From the NCBI GenBank assembly GCA_016720595.1, contig JADKKI010000018.1, forward strand, positions 62,001-126,000: a stretch of 64,000 bases of DNA, given 5' to 3'. This DNA is from Myxococcales bacterium. Its GTDB lineage: Bacteria > Myxococcota_A > Polyangia > Haliangiales > Haliangiaceae. Numbering within the stretch: the first letter of the stretch is position 1; each line of letters begins with the position of its first letter. The notes beneath the pieces were generated by a model. It was not told the origin of the DNA, made no database searches, and saw only the letters and a list, made by a program, of their open reading frames with translations. This document shows, in pieces, positions 8,366 to 20,938 of this stretch. The translations under genes were made by a program, and so were the position numbers.

Positions 8366-9853
8366 GTGCAGAGGTTGTTCGTCGTACTCGGAGTCCTCGG
8401 GTTGGCCGTCGTCGCATGTGGCGACGGTGGCAAGCCTCCGGCCACGCCCGATGCGCCGGCCTCCGCCGATGCGGGCGCCGACGCCCCGGCGACGTTCGCG
8501 GCCTGTGCCGAGTTCAGTGCGGGCGGGGTGCCCGTCCCGGCCCACGTGATCGGGCAGCTCGGGAACGCCGATGTCGAGAGCCCGGCCACCTGCAACGTCG
8601 TCGACGCTCCGTTCGGCATCGAGTCGGCGGGGCCCGATCGCGTGATCCCGCTGTCGAACCTCACGCCGAACGCACCCTATGTCGTGAAGCTGACGTCCTC
8701 GAGCGATCTCGCGTTCTACGTGGTGACCGGCTGCGGCTCGGCCACCGGCCCGGCCTCCGATCAGTGCCAGCTGTTCGAGGACTCCGTCGGCGGTGGGGAT
8801 CCCGAGGTCGGTCGCTTCATCGCGGGAGGGACCACGGCCTACGTGGTCGTGGACTACTACGCCTCGCATGCACCGCCGAGCAGTGACTTCACGCTCGACG
8901 TCTATGCGGAGCAGTGCCAGGACTCCGGGGCGAGCCAGTGCGGCGGCACCACCCCTGCGTGCTTCGAGGGGCGCTGCGTCGGCTGCGTGACGAGCTTTGA
9001 CTGCACGGCGGCCGCCACGGCCGTGTGCGGGTCCAATCAGATGTGCACCGCAGGCACCGACACCTGCGCGACCGATGACGCCGACGAGCCCGGCAACGAC
9101 GGGCCCGCCGGCGCGACGACCATCGTCCTCGACGGCACGGGCCACAGCGCGATCGCAAGCAAGGTGTGCTCCAACCCGCGCAGCGAGTACGACTACTTCG
9201 CGTTCGACGTGACCTCGCTGGGCGAGACCTGGCAGTTCTCGCTGGGGTGGGTCGGTGGCCGGGACCTCGATCTCCACGTCTACGATGCAACCGGGGCCGA
9301 GCTGGGCCTGTCGTTCTGGGAGCAGCCCGAGCAGATCCGGCTGACCTATCTCCCGCTCGGCCGCTACTACGTGCGCGTGCGCGAGTTCGTCTCGACCCCC
9401 GATGCCTCCGCCATCACCTACACGCTCACCACGCAGCGCACCCTGGGCTCCGGCTGCAGCTCGGCCGCGGACTGCGCCAGCGAGTACCGAAACCAGCTGT
9501 TCCGCGGCTCGTGCTCGGCGGGCGCGTGTGTGCCGATCGAGGGCAACGGCGGGATCGCCGAGGGTGGCGCGTGTGACAGCCAGGCCGACTGCGCGCTGGC
9601 CCTCCAGTGCCCGAGCTTCTTCTTCGTCGCAGGCGGCGATACGCGCGAGACCTGCTCGCGCAGCTGCACCGATGACACCGCCTGCGCACCCCTCGGGGCG
9701 AGCTTCGTGTGTACGACCTACTTCTCGAACAACTTCTGCGTCCAGAAGTGCAGCGCGGATGACCAGTGCCCGACGGTGATCTCCTCGGCCCCGGTCAGCG
9801 GTCCATGGCGCCGCCTGACGTGCGACGTCCCGACCGGCCGCTGCGTCCCGTAG
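8366..9853 (+). CDS. Cys-rich secreted lipoprotein with PPC domain
   Basis: Surface lipoprotein of 495 residues starting at a GTG; ATGs slightly upstream are in other frames. The signal peptide ends at cysteine 18 (AVVAC). After a Pro/Ala linker come an N-terminal beta domain, a Cys-rich segment (CxxxxxDC spacing, about residues 185-235), then a pre-peptidase C-terminal (PPC) type domain, recognisable from [17 protein letters not shown] and [10 protein letters not shown] (about 265-350), and a second set of Cys-rich repeats at the C-terminus. This architecture is common in myxobacterial surface proteins. Function is unknown; binding or adhesion is plausible. Confidence 0.78.
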   Translation: MQRLFVVLGVLGLAVVACGDGGKPPATPDAPASADAGADAPATFAACAEFSAGGVPVPAHVIGQLGNADVESPATCNVVDAPFGIESAGPDRVIPLSNLTPNAPYVVKLTSSSDLAFYVVTGCGSATGPASDQCQLFEDSVGGGDPEVGRFIAGGTTAYVVVDYYASHAPPSSDFTLDVYAEQCQDSGASQCGGTTPACFEGRCVGCVTSFDCTAAATAVCGSNQMCTAGTDTCATDDADEPGNDGPAGATTIVLDGTGHSAIASKVCSNPRSEYDYFAFDVTSLGETWQFSLGWVGGRDLDLHVYDATGAELGLSFWEQPEQIRLTYLPLGRYYVRVREFVSTPDASAITYTLTTQRTLGSGCSSAADCASEYRNQLFRGSCSAGACVPIEGNGGIAEGGACDSQADCALALQCPSFFFVAGGDTRETCSRSCTDDTACAPLGASFVCTTYFSNNFCVQKCSADDQCPTVISSAPVSGPWRRLTCDVPTGRCVP

Positions 9854-9918
9854 CCGCAACACCGCGGGCCTCGCGCCTCCCGGCACGCCCACCCGACGTC
9901 GTGATAGAACCTCCGTCG

Positions 9919-11361
<1,443 letters not shown>

Positions 11362-11391
11362 CCCGCGGACACCCGCCGTTCGGGTCGCCGC

Positions 11392-13449
11392 TCAGGTCTT
11401 GTTCGGAACCAGGCGCCGCACGATCGCGCGCAGGTTCTGGATGCTGAACGGCTTCTCGATCCGTTCGTTCCGCACCCGCCCCATGAACTGGCGGATGTCC
11501 GCGCGAGACAGATCGCCGCTGATGAACACGAACCGGTCCGCGATCTGTGGATGCGTCGCGGCCACCGTGTCGAACAGCTCCATCCCGCTGAGGTAGGGCA
11601 TCGTCAGATCGCAGAACACCACGTCGAACCGCGTCCCCGCCTGGATCAGGCGCAGCGCCTCGCGCGGATCGGCCACCGCCACCACCTCCAGCTCGTTCCG
11701 GAACATCCGCACCATCGACTTCAAGATGGCGGGCTCGTCATCGACGACGAGCATCGAGCCTCGTGTGGGTGACTGGACGATCTCCGCGGCCGGCGCCGCC
11801 GGGATCGCCGACAGCGGGAGGGCGATCCGGAACGTCGTCCCCTCGCCCACGACGGTCTGGCACGTGAGGGTGCCTCCAAAGGCGGTGATGATGCCGTGGG
11901 AGATCGCCAGCCCGAGGCCGCTCCCGGCACCGACCTGCCTGGTGGTGAAGAACGGATCGAAGATCCGGGCCAGCACGCTCGGCTCGATGCCCGGGCCATT
12001 GTCCGCGACCTCGATGATGACCTGACCCTCCACGCGCGTCCGGATCATGATGCGATTCTGGGCGGGGTCCGACGACGGAAACGCCTGGGCGGCATTGACG
12101 ATCAGGTTGATCAGCACCTGGGCGAGGCGCGAATCATCCGCCTGCACGAGCGGCGCGTCGGAGAGATCGAGCTCCACCGAAGCCTGGGTACGGAGCTCGT
12201 GGCTCGCCATCTCGAGCGCGGACCGGACCACGGCGTTCGCGTCGATCGGCAGGAGATCCTTCTCCTCGCGCGCGAGGGACTTGAGGCCCCGGACGATCCG
12301 CTTCACGCGCTCCCCACCCTCGCGCGCCTGCTCGAGCAGGCCGATGATCTCCACCAGGCGCTGCGACGGCGAGCGACCCTCGATCAACTCGAGCTCCTCG
12401 ATCGCGAGGGCGAGGTTGGCCAGCGCGACGGTGAGCGGATTGTTGATCTCGTGCCCCACCCCGGCCGCGAGGGTCCCGGTGGTCACCAGCCGCTGGTGCT
12501 GCGCGAGCCGCTGCGCGACGTCCCGGCGCTCGGAGATGTCGTGGAAGGTCGTGACCACGGCGTACGGCAGGGAGGTCCCGGGCCCGACGATCGGGCGAGA
12601 GTTGATGGAGATCCACCGCCGCTTGCCAGCGGGCACGTCGATGCACATCTCCACGTCGCTCAGTGGTTCCCCGGTCCGTAGCGTGACCATCGCCGGGTGG
12701 TCGTCGCCAGGGAACGGCGAGCCATCCCCTCGCGTCGCGCGCCACCTCGGATCGATCGACGTCCGTCCCTGGAGCTGGTCGCGCGACAGCCCCAGGATCG
12801 CCGCCGCGGCGGGGTTGTGATGAAGGATCGCCCCGGTTCGATCCTGCAGCACCACACCCTCCACCATCCCGTCGAACACGGTCGCGAGCAGCCGTTCGCG
12901 ATCGGCCAGCTTCGCCTCGCGCTCCTCGCCGAGCTGACGCTCTGCGCGCAGGGTGTTTCCGGCGTGCCGCAGCTCGAGCAGGGCGGCGACCTGACCGGCG
13001 AGCAAGCCCAAGGCCTCGAGCTGCACGGGAGACAGCTCGCGCGGCGCGTGATCGATCGCGCACAACGTCCCGAGCACGACGCCATCGCGGGTTCGGAGCG
13101 GATAGCCCGCGTAGAACCGCACCCGGGGTTCGCCGGTGACCAGCGGGTTGTCGGCGAACCGTGCGTCGGCGACCGCGTCGGGGACCACCATCGGCGCGAG
13201 GTCCGCGACCACGTGGCCGCAGAACGAGACCGACCGGGGCGTCTCGCGCGCCGCGAGCCCGTGCCGGGACTTGAACCACTGGCGATCCGCATCGACCAGC
13301 GACACCAGGGCGATCGGGACCTCGAGGATCACCGCGACCAGCCGGGTGATCGCATCGAACTGGGGATCCGCGTCGGTGTCGAGGATCTCGTACTCGCGGA
13401 GGCGTCGGACCCGCTCCGCGTCATCGGCGGGGATCGGGGCGTCCTTCAT
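11392..13449 (-). CDS. Hybrid histidine kinase (GAF-PAS-HisKA-HATPase-receiver)
   Basis: Cytoplasmic sensor kinase of 685 residues. An N-terminal GAF domain (about 1-170, with SFCGHVV and [16 protein letters not shown]), a PAS domain (about 200-325), the phospho-acceptor H-box GHEINNPL, and an ATPase with N-box [11 protein letters not shown]1 DNGPG, F-box FDPFFTTR and G2 GLGLAIS. A C-terminal receiver follows with aspartate in VVFCDLTMP. There is no transmembrane segment, so the signal is probably internal. Its ATG overlaps the Nudix stop (ATGA), making it third in an operon with the lipoprotein and Nudix genes. The receiver may pass phosphate to a partner or autoregulate the kinase. Confidence 0.9.
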   Translation of the reverse strand: MKDAPIPADDAERVRRLREYEILDTDADPQFDAITRLVAVILEVPIALVSLVDADRQWFKSRHGLAARETPRSVSFCGHVVADLAPMVVPDAVADARFADNPLVTGEPRVRFYAGYPLRTRDGVVLGTLCAIDHAPRELSPVQLEALGLLAGQVAALLELRHAGNTLRAERQLGEEREAKLADRERLLATVFDGMVEGVVLQDRTGAILHHNPAAAAILGLSRDQLQGRTSIDPRWRATRGDGSPFPGDDHPAMVTLRTGEPLSDVEMCIDVPAGKRRWISINSRPIVGPGTSLPYAVVTTFHDISERRDVAQRLAQHQRLVTTGTLAAGVGHEINNPLTVALANLALAIEELELIEGRSPSQRLVEIIGLLEQAREGGERVKRIVRGLKSLAREEKDLLPIDANAVVRSALEMASHELRTQASVELDLSDAPLVQADDSRLAQVLINLIVNAAQAFPSSDPAQNRIMIRTRVEGQVIIEVADNGPGIEPSVLARIFDPFFTTRQVGAGSGLGLAISHGIITAFGGTLTCQTVVGEGTTFRIALPLSAIPAAPAAEIVQSPTRGSMLVVDDEPAILKSMVRMFRNELEVVAVADPREALRLIQAGTRFDVVFCDLTMPYLSGMELFDTVAATHPQIADRFVFISGDLSRADIRQFMGRVRNERIEKPFSIQNLRAIVRRLVPNKT

Positions 13450-14120
13450 CGTGTGCTCGTGAGCTCGTCCCGCAGGCGGCGGAGGCCGGCCTCGGTCTTG
13501 AGGTCCGTGATCTCGCCGCGGACGCACGCCGTGATCGCCTCGTCGAGCCCGCGCCAGTGCGTACGCGCGCCCTCCTCCATCGGCGACCCGTCACCAGCGA
13601 GCGGCTCCTGGGTCTCGGGGGCGACCTCGACGGCGGTGAAGTAGAACTTCTCGATCATGCTCCCCGGAGACGGCAGCATACCCGCACCGAGCAGGATGAC
13701 ACGCGTGGGATCGATCACGAAGCCTGCCTCCTCGTGGACCTCGTGCGCGGTCCGCTGGCGGAGGCCGGCCTCACCACGGTCGCCCTGCTCGAGGATGCCG
13801 GCCACGAGCTCGGTGAGGAGCAGGCCCGGTGCGGCCTCCGGCAGCGGTGCGAGCGAAGGATCACGCGCGAGCGTGATCGGTGGCCGCAGCCCCTCGCGGA
13901 GGAGCACCTGGATCGCGGTCCCGACGCGCGCGAACACGGCGACCACGACCGCGTCCTGGCCATATGGCCGCGCGATCGAGTCACAGACGTACGGCGCCGA
14001 CAGCGAGCCATCGGCGCGCCGGTTGCGCATCCGCAGCCGACGGATCTCGAGAAAGCCGCCTCCTCCGACCCGCTCGTCGGAATCGATCGCGAAGCCGACG
14101 ATCTCGTGGACGTCGGTCAC
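13446..14120 (-). CDS. Nudix hydrolase
   Basis: A 224-residue protein with a Nudix box ending in HEVHEEAGF, where histidine replaces the usual arginine and the upstream Glu spacing is one residue longer than the textbook GX5EX7REUXEEXGU. The placement and EKFYFTAVEV downstream resemble ADP-ribose or nucleotide-sugar pyrophosphatases. The GTG start at 14120 overlaps the lipoprotein stop (GTGA), and the gene overlaps the histidine kinase start by four bases. The substrate cannot be deduced. The variation in the box could alter metal binding, but the three key glutamates remain. Confidence 0.8.
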   Translation of the reverse strand: MTDVHEIVGFAIDSDERVGGGGFLEIRRLRMRNRRADGSLSAPYVCDSIARPYGQDAVVVAVFARVGTAIQVLLREGLRPPITLARDPSLAPLPEAAPGLLLTELVAGILEQGDRGEAGLRQRTAHEVHEEAGFVIDPTRVILLGAGMLPSPGSMIEKFYFTAVEVAPETQEPLAGDGSPMEEGARTHWRGLDEAITACVRGEITDLKTEAGLRRLRDELTSTR

Positions 14121-14695
14121 TGCGCGGGCGCGGGGGCGGGCGCATCAGAGCCCGCAGCCGGTGCGGCCTCGGGGGCCGGCGCGGCGGGCGCGGGCGCCAT
14201 TCCACCAGGCGCCTTGACCTCGTACTGCTTGAGCGCCTTGTAGATCTCGTACTGCAGCTCGTCGATCTGGCCGGTCGCCCACCCGGGGACGCTCGGATCC
14301 TTGGGGTCGAGCTTCTCGGGGGCCGGGCTGCCCGCGACGCGGCGCATGAGGACGGGCTCGTCCTGGATGATCCACTTGTCGCCATCGGGCAGCATGCGGA
14401 CGACATGGACCACCCGGATCGCCTTGTCCGGGACCTGGCGGAAGTCCTCGTCGGTGCCAGGTGCGGTGAGGCCGTCCGACGTGTACCAGCGCGCCGCCGT
14501 CTGCATCCCCAGGGCGAGCTCGTCGGACTTGGCGAGCTTGTACTTGGACTCGACCGCCGCCTTGGTCGCCGCGAACAGCACCAGCTTGTCGCCGGTGTAG
14601 CGGGCCTGCTTGGCCATCGCGATGTCTTTGCCGGAAGGACCGCCGCACGCGGCAAGCGCGGCGAGCATCAAGATCGAAAACGAGAGGTTCCGCAT
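14117..14695 (-). CDS. Small lipoprotein of unknown function
   Basis: A 192-residue lipoprotein; the ATG at 14695 gives MRNLSFSILMLAALAAC with lipobox cysteine 17. The mature part (about 130 residues) has WYTSDG and KWIIQDEPVLM segments, suggesting a small alpha/beta fold, then a Pro/Ala-rich C-terminal tail that would be flexible. No family is recognised. It is the first gene of the operon with the Nudix hydrolase and hybrid kinase; the 4-base overlaps suggest co-expression, so it could serve as an envelope input to that kinase (inference only). It is divergent from the dehydrogenase gene at 14847. Confidence 0.72.
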   Translation of the reverse strand: MRNLSFSILMLAALAACGGPSGKDIAMAKQARYTGDKLVLFAATKAAVESKYKLAKSDELALGMQTAARWYTSDGLTAPGTDEDFRQVPDKAIRVVHVVRMLPDGDKWIIQDEPVLMRRVAGSPAPEKLDPKDPSVPGWATGQIDELQYEIYKALKQYEVKAPGGMAPAPAAPAPEAAPAAGSDAPAPAPAQ

Positions 14696-14846
14696 GCCGC
14701 GTTCGTACACCCCGACGGCGCGCGCGCCAAGGCCCCGGGCGCGGCGTACGACGGCCGCTGCGCGAGCTGGCCGGACCCGACGTTCGGGGAGATCGCGGGC
14801 TCGTTGCCAGGGCGCTCGCGGCACGTCAAGGGTGTAGCTTCACGAG

Positions 14847-15668
14847 ATGGTGGACCTCACGGGCATGCGCGCGCTGGTGACCGGCGCGTCGAGCGGGATC
14901 GGCGCCGCGATCGCGCGCGATCTCGCCGCGCGTGGCGTCCACCTCGTGCTCACCGCGCGCCGGAAGGACCAGCTCACCGCGATCGCTGCCGAGTGCGCGG
15001 CGATGGGCGTCACCGCGCAGGTCGTCCCCGCCGACCTCGGTACGCCCGGCGCCACCGAGGCGCTGTGGACGGCCGCGACCGCCGACGGCCCGATCGATCT
15101 CTGCATCAACAACGCCGGGTTCGGCTACTTCCGCCCGTTCGGCGAGGTCGAAGCCGAGCGCGATGCCGAGCTGGTGCAGCTCAACATCACCGCGGTGATG
15201 GAGCTCTCTCGCCGGTTCCTCGTCGCGCGGAAGGGAGCCACCGGTCGCGCGTTCCTGCTCAACATCGCCTCGATCGGCGCGTACCAGGCAGTCCCGAACA
15301 TGGCCCTGTACACCGCAAGCAAGGTCTTCGTCCGCAACTTCACCGAGGCGCTGCACGACGAGCTGCGCGGTACACCCGCGTCTGCGACCTGCGTGTGCCC
15401 CGGCGGAACCAGGACCGAGTTCCACGCCCAGGCCGGCGCCGGCAACTACAGCTGGATCGCGAACGCGTCGATGATGAGCGCCGAGCAGTGCGCGCGCAGC
15501 GCCGTCCGCGCGATGCTCGCGGGCAGGCGGACGTACATCCCCGGGCTCATCAACAAGCTGTCGTGTTTCGGCGTGCGCCTGGTGCCACGCTGGTTCGCGT
15601 CATGGATGGCGCGGCGCGTGCTCGGCAAGCCGCGGCCCGGCGCCTTGCCACAGAGGAGTGCCGCATGA
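14847..15668 (+). CDS. Short-chain dehydrogenase/reductase
   Basis: Classical SDR of 273 residues: cofactor motif TGASSGIG near the N-terminus, NNAGFG structural motif, catalytic serine in NIASIG and YTASK with the Tyr/Lys pair. An arginine-rich segment after the first strand (TARRKDQ) suggests NADP(H) preference. A hydrophobic C-terminal stretch (SCFGVRLVPRWFASWMARRVLG) could associate with membrane, as in lipid-acting SDRs. The downstream gene overlaps by four bases (ATGA), so the two probably work together on a lipid or isoprenoid substrate, which is inferred from the neighbour. Confidence 0.9.
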   Translation: MVDLTGMRALVTGASSGIGAAIARDLAARGVHLVLTARRKDQLTAIAAECAAMGVTAQVVPADLGTPGATEALWTAATADGPIDLCINNAGFGYFRPFGEVEAERDAELVQLNITAVMELSRRFLVARKGATGRAFLLNIASIGAYQAVPNMALYTASKVFVRNFTEALHDELRGTPASATCVCPGGTRTEFHAQAGAGNYSWIANASMMSAEQCARSAVRAMLAGRRTYIPGLINKLSCFGVRLVPRWFASWMARRVLGKPRPGALPQRSAA

Positions 15669-16711
15669 GCGCGTCGACACAAGGCGACAACCTCCGCCGC
15701 TGGGCCGCCGATCGGCCGGGCGTCTACGAGGTCTGGTACACGACGTGGAACGATCCGAAGACCGGCCAGGGGTTCTGGCTGCGGTTCATCACCGAGGCGC
15801 CGACGCTCGGCTCGGGTGGCGTGCCGGGGTTCGGCGAGGCCCTGCGCGGCGAGCTGTGGTTCGCGCGCTTCGATCCCCACCACCCCGAGCGCACGTTCGG
15901 CATCCACAAGCGGTTCGCTGGGGCCGAGGTCGCCTCCACCAGCTCGCCGTTCACGCTCACGATCGCCGGCAGCAAGCTGGCCCACGATCACACGGTCGGA
16001 GCGCTCTCGGGCGGCGGTCACGACGTGCGCTGGGATCTCCGCTGGGTCCCCGCCGCGCACACGCTGTTGTTCTATCCCGACGCGCTGTACCGGGCGGAGG
16101 CCCTGCCCCCGACCATGGCGCTGTCACCGAACCCACGCGTCCCGCTCTCGGGCTCGCTCCACGTCGATGGTGAGACGTTCACGTTCGACCAGGCGATCGC
16201 CGGGCAGACCCACGTGTGGGGCAAGAAGCACGGCTTCTCCTGGACCTGGGCCCACTGTGGAGAGCTCGACGATGCCCCCGGCACCGTGTTCGAGCTGATC
16301 GGCGCGCGGCTGCGCCGCCGCGGCGTGACCCTCCCGACCATGACGGCCCTCGCGCTCCAGCTCGACGGCGAGCTGCATCGGTTCAACCAGCTCCGCCACC
16401 TGCTCATCAACAGCTCGAGCTGGCAGGCGGGCCGGGTGACGTTCCGCGCCTGGTCGCCGACGATGCGGGTCGACGGGGAGCTGACCTGCGCTCCCGACGA
16501 CATGGTCAACGCCCCCTACGTCGATCCCGATGGCACCGAGCTGTGGTGCGCGAACACCGAGATCGCGGATGCGCGGCTGGTGATCTGGAGGCGCGGCGGC
16601 CTGCGTTGGCTCCTTCACCGCCGCCTCGCGTCCCGGGGGCGCGCGCACTTCGAGGTCGGTGGTCGCGACAGAGATCCCGCCGTCACCCGCCCCCACGTGC
16701 TCGTCACGTAG
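15665..16711 (+). CDS. Lipocalin-like protein of the CrtC/AttH/tocopherol-cyclase type (tentative)
   Basis: A 348-residue protein translationally coupled to the SDR (ATGA overlap). It shows repeated strand-like segments: an early ELWFARFDP, a central [17 protein letters not shown] and later [11 protein letters not shown]. The tryptophan-rich WG..WTW..C pattern resembles the AttH/CrtC double-lipocalin fold, whose members include carotenoid 1,2-hydratase and tocopherol cyclase. I cannot identify catalytic residues. Pairing with an SDR suggests modification of a hydrophobic substrate. There is no signal peptide. Another beta-barrel family is possible. Confidence 0.6.
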   Translation: MSASTQGDNLRRWAADRPGVYEVWYTTWNDPKTGQGFWLRFITEAPTLGSGGVPGFGEALRGELWFARFDPHHPERTFGIHKRFAGAEVASTSSPFTLTIAGSKLAHDHTVGALSGGGHDVRWDLRWVPAAHTLLFYPDALYRAEALPPTMALSPNPRVPLSGSLHVDGETFTFDQAIAGQTHVWGKKHGFSWTWAHCGELDDAPGTVFELIGARLRRRGVTLPTMTALALQLDGELHRFNQLRHLLINSSSWQAGRVTFRAWSPTMRVDGELTCAPDDMVNAPYVDPDGTELWCANTEIADARLVIWRRGGLRWLLHRRLASRGRAHFEVGGRDRDPAVTRPHVLVT

Positions 16712-16725
16712 TAGTGTCCGCGGCG

Positions 16726-17811
<1,086 letters not shown>

Positions 17812-17816
17812 GCACC

Positions 17817-18203
17817 ATGTCGACCTTCCCCACCGACCTTCGATACACCCACGACCACGAGTGGCTCCGCGCGCAAGGCGGCAGCTGGCGCGTCGGCATC
17901 ACCCAGTTCGCCGTCGATCAGCTCGGCGACATCACGCTCGTCGACCTGCCCAAGGAAGGCGACCTGGTCACCAAGGGCCAGCGGTTCGGCACGATCGAGA
18001 GCGTCAAGAGCGTCTCTGACCTCTACGCCCCGGTCTCCGGCAAGGTGATCGCGGTCAACGCGGCGCTCAAGGACTCGCCCGAGCTCGTCAACAGCGAGCC
18101 GTACGCGAAGGGCTGGATGATCGATCTCGAGCCCACCGAGAAGAGCGAGATCGACGAGCTGCTGGCGCCCGACGCGTACACGACGCACGTCGCCGCCCAG
18201 TGA
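17817..18203 (+). CDS. gcvH: Glycine cleavage system H protein
   Basis: Lipoyl carrier of the glycine cleavage complex, 128 residues, the normal size. The lipoylation site is K64 in ESVKSVSDLYAP, and the DHEWL and GDITLVDLP signature segments are present. It follows gcvT by five bases, so the two are surely co-transcribed. No gcvP or other cleavage gene follows; instead a 200-base intergenic region rich in dyads leads to an unrelated lipoprotein. No glycine riboswitch-like structure was recognised ahead of the pair. Confidence 0.96.
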   Translation: MSTFPTDLRYTHDHEWLRAQGGSWRVGITQFAVDQLGDITLVDLPKEGDLVTKGQRFGTIESVKSVSDLYAPVSGKVIAVNAALKDSPELVNSEPYAKGWMIDLEPTEKSEIDELLAPDAYTTHVAAQ

Positions 18204-18304
18204 GCTCGCGAGGCGTTGGGGACGCGCCCAGGGCCGCGATCTCCCTGCTGTGCGCCTCCCGCACGTGACCAAGCGACCTGCCTGGGGCCCGTTGTTCCAG
18301 CTGC

Positions 18305-18407
18305 CCGGCAACTCGAGTTGCCGGCGAGGGTTCGCTGGGTTGCGCGAACCGGTCAGACCGATGCGCCCGATAGGATCGGGCACGGCCACTGCAACTCCCA
18401 GGTTGCA
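18305..18407 (+). promoter_or_regulatory. Three closely spaced dyads before the 18407 lipoprotein
   Basis: Within about 100 bases there is a perfect 20-base palindrome (18305-18324, half-site CCGGCAACTC), a 7-3-7 inverted repeat (18365-18381, GCCCGAT arms) and a 6-6-6 inverted repeat (18390-18407, TGCAAC arms) whose right arm includes the first base of the ATG. The first and third share a GCAACTC core. The palindrome could also serve as the end of gcvTH. Operator sites for a dimeric repressor controlling the large lipoprotein are the simplest reading, but no regulator gene is adjacent. Confidence 0.5.
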
Positions 18408-20932
18408 TGCGCCACCCCCTCCTTGCCGCCGCGTTGTTCGCGACCTCTCTCGCCACCGTCGGCTGCACGGCCGAGGAGGGTGACGAGCTGCAGATCACCT
18501 GCGAGGGCAAGTGCGATGGCCTGTCCTCGGTCAAGGCGCTGGTCGCCGATGCCAAGAAGCTCGACCTTCAGGACCTGATCAATGTCGGCGCGGGCTACGC
18601 GACCGAGGGCCTGAACGATGCGCTGTCGGCCGGCAACTACGCGTCGCTGCGGATCAGCCCCACCGAGCTGTACGCACCCGCGAGCGTCGCCGCCGGCGAT
18701 CTGACGCTCAAGAACCTCGACACGCTGGTCTCCGGGCTCGCCTCCAAGTACGGCGAGAGCGCGCTGACCACCGAGGTCAACAAGGTCCGCAGCGAGTACC
18801 TCGCCTCGAGCGGCAAGCGCGTCTATGCCGAGAGCGCGTTCAAGATCGCCGCATCGCTCGGCCACAACTGGACGCTCCCCACGCGCGGCTTCGGTCGCGA
18901 TGCCGGCGGCGCGGTCACGCTCGGCTTCGATGCCGGCGGTGAGCTCGAGGCGCGCGTGATCACGGTGCACGATCGCGAGAACGCGGCCCTCGTCGGTGCA
19001 CCGCTCGCGGCCGTCAAGACGGCGCGTGGCTTCGTGTTGCCCCGCTCGCTCGCGGACATCAAGAACATGGCCCCCGGCGAGTCGTTCGCCCTCGCCGGCC
19101 GCGGCCGCCTCGGCCTGAACCTCGGCGCCGGCGTCCCGATCCTGATCGCGAACCCGACCTCGTGGCTGACCTACAGCCTGGTGCTCAGCGCCGGGATGCG
19201 CAGCGTCCTCGAAGGCGAGATGGACGTGCAGCTCGTCCACGCGCGCGGCGACCAGATCGTCATCGATGTGGGCGTGCGGACGGCGACCCTCAAGGAGGCG
19301 TTCATCGCCCTGACCGATGGCTGGGGCATCTCCGGCCTGGTCCAGAGCAGCTTCGAGATCGCCGGCAAGTCCGTCGACCTCGGCCGCCTGCTCGACAAGG
19401 CGCTACAGACCAAGATCGCGAGCAAGCTGTCGCTGATCAAGGCGCGCGCCGAGCGCACCAGCACGACGATGCGGATGAGCGTGGCGCGGCTCCGCTTCGA
19501 TCTCTCCGGTCCCGAGCCGGTCGGCGGTCGCGAGGCCGCGCTCGCACAGGCCCTGAAGGGTGACGTGCGGCTCGCCCAGGCGCTGGCCGCGCGTGGCGAC
19601 TCCGGCGTGGTCGCCGAGTTCGACATGACCCGCTCGGGTGCCTCCGCGATCTCCTACGCGGGCGTCGACGTGCTCGGCATGAGCTTCTACCGCCGCTCGG
19701 CCGCGAGCGAGGGCTCCGCGGTGCTGCAGACCCCGGGCGGCATCCTCGCCCTGATGTGGGAGTCGCTGCACCGCGATGCCGGCTGGTTCTTCACCTCGCA
19801 CGGCTTCACGCGGATCGGTGTCGCGGGCCTCAAGTTCGATGCGCGCACGCCGGGCGTCGCGAAGTCCGAGACCAACCTGATGATCCAGACCGAGGAGGGC
19901 GACAAGTTCATGGAGCGCGACAAGGTCATCGATCAGCTCGACAGCGTGATCGTGTCGGTCGGTGGCATGGCGGCGCTCCGCGCGATCGAGCGCAAGGGCA
20001 ACGAGCTCGAGCGCCTCGTCCTGACTCGCTGCCCCCTACCCGCTCAGGGCGGATTCTTCGACGAGAGCTGCAACATCGCGTTCACCCAGTCGTCCGAGGC
20101 GATCGCCCTCAAGACCGCCGCGCTCGGCGAGCTCGAGACCGCGATCGACGCCCTCCCCGCACCGAGCAAGGATCTCCTGATGGCGCTCGCCGACCTCCGC
20201 ATCTCGTCGCAGATGATCGAGGATCCGAACGCCAGCGCCGTGGGCCCGACCGCCTCGGTGGTGGTCGACTTCCGGCTCGACGATGCGGCCCTGAAGGGTG
20301 TGTTCGCCAAGGACGGCACCGCGTTCAAGATGGCGGTCCTGAACCTGATGGACGCGACCCAGGTCGAGCGCACCGCCGCCGATGTCGCCGCCGAGCGCAC
20401 GCGGATCCGCTCCAAGTCGACGGCGGTCGCGGAGAAGATGGCCACGGTGTTCACCGACGCCAAGAAGCAGTACGAGCGCCTGGTCTCGATCGATGGCGCG
20501 CGGATCGAAGGCCTCGGCGAGATCGGCGGCAACGCGATCGAGGTCCGCTACGCGGTGGATAGCTCGAACCGCCCTGTCTACGACAACGCGATCAGCCAGT
20601 CCGTCGCCCAGGCGCGCGCGGGCGTCGTCAGCGGCATGTACGACAAGCTCCGTGCGGAGGCCGATGGGATGCCGAGCTCGGGCGGCTCGAGCGCCGCGCA
20701 CCCCGAGCAGATCGCCTCGTTCGCCCTGCTCGGCCTCGCGGCCGCAGACAAGACCGAGCTGCGCGTGTCGCTGAAGACGGACAACAGCTCGAACCCGCTG
20801 CTCGTCGGCCCGCGCAAGCGCTACGACGCGGCCGGCTTCGCGAGCGTGGATCTGTTCGCGAAGGGCCCGGCCGTCTCGACCATCGCCGCCGGCCTGTTCG
20901 ACATCGACGCGATCATCGACGCGCCGCACTGA
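18407..20932 (+). CDS. Large lipoprotein of unknown function
   Basis: An 841-residue exported lipoprotein with lipobox LATVGC (cysteine 20) and an early CEGKCDG pair that may form a disulfide. I do not recognise a family. The sequence alternates helix-like segments rich in Ala/Lys/Glu with beta-rich parts (for example EMDVQLVHARGDQIVIDVGV), and the C-terminal third is rich in charged helices (TFTDAKKQYERL). It has no repeats or membrane segments after the signal. Expression may be controlled by the dyads overlapping its start. It converges on the kinase gene, six bases apart. Confidence 0.75.
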   Translation: MRHPLLAAALFATSLATVGCTAEEGDELQITCEGKCDGLSSVKALVADAKKLDLQDLINVGAGYATEGLNDALSAGNYASLRISPTELYAPASVAAGDLTLKNLDTLVSGLASKYGESALTTEVNKVRSEYLASSGKRVYAESAFKIAASLGHNWTLPTRGFGRDAGGAVTLGFDAGGELEARVITVHDRENAALVGAPLAAVKTARGFVLPRSLADIKNMAPGESFALAGRGRLGLNLGAGVPILIANPTSWLTYSLVLSAGMRSVLEGEMDVQLVHARGDQIVIDVGVRTATLKEAFIALTDGWGISGLVQSSFEIAGKSVDLGRLLDKALQTKIASKLSLIKARAERTSTTMRMSVARLRFDLSGPEPVGGREAALAQALKGDVRLAQALAARGDSGVVAEFDMTRSGASAISYAGVDVLGMSFYRRSAASEGSAVLQTPGGILALMWESLHRDAGWFFTSHGFTRIGVAGLKFDARTPGVAKSETNLMIQTEEGDKFMERDKVIDQLDSVIVSVGGMAALRAIERKGNELERLVLTRCPLPAQGGFFDESCNIAFTQSSEAIALKTAALGELETAIDALPAPSKDLLMALADLRISSQMIEDPNASAVGPTASVVVDFRLDDAALKGVFAKDGTAFKMAVLNLMDATQVERTAADVAAERTRIRSKSTAVAEKMATVFTDAKKQYERLVSIDGARIEGLGEIGGNAIEVRYAVDSSNRPVYDNAISQSVAQARAGVVSGMYDKLRAEADGMPSSGGSSAAHPEQIASFALLGLAAADKTELRVSLKTDNSSNPLLVGPRKRYDAAGFASVDLFAKGPAVSTIAAGLFDIDAIIDAPH

Positions 20933-20938
20933 GGTTGG

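Noticed and set aside
16300..16725. Possible glycine riboswitch before gcvT
   Set aside because: The upstream sequence is coding for the lipocalin-like gene up to 16711 and only 14 bases separate the genes; no room for the aptamers.
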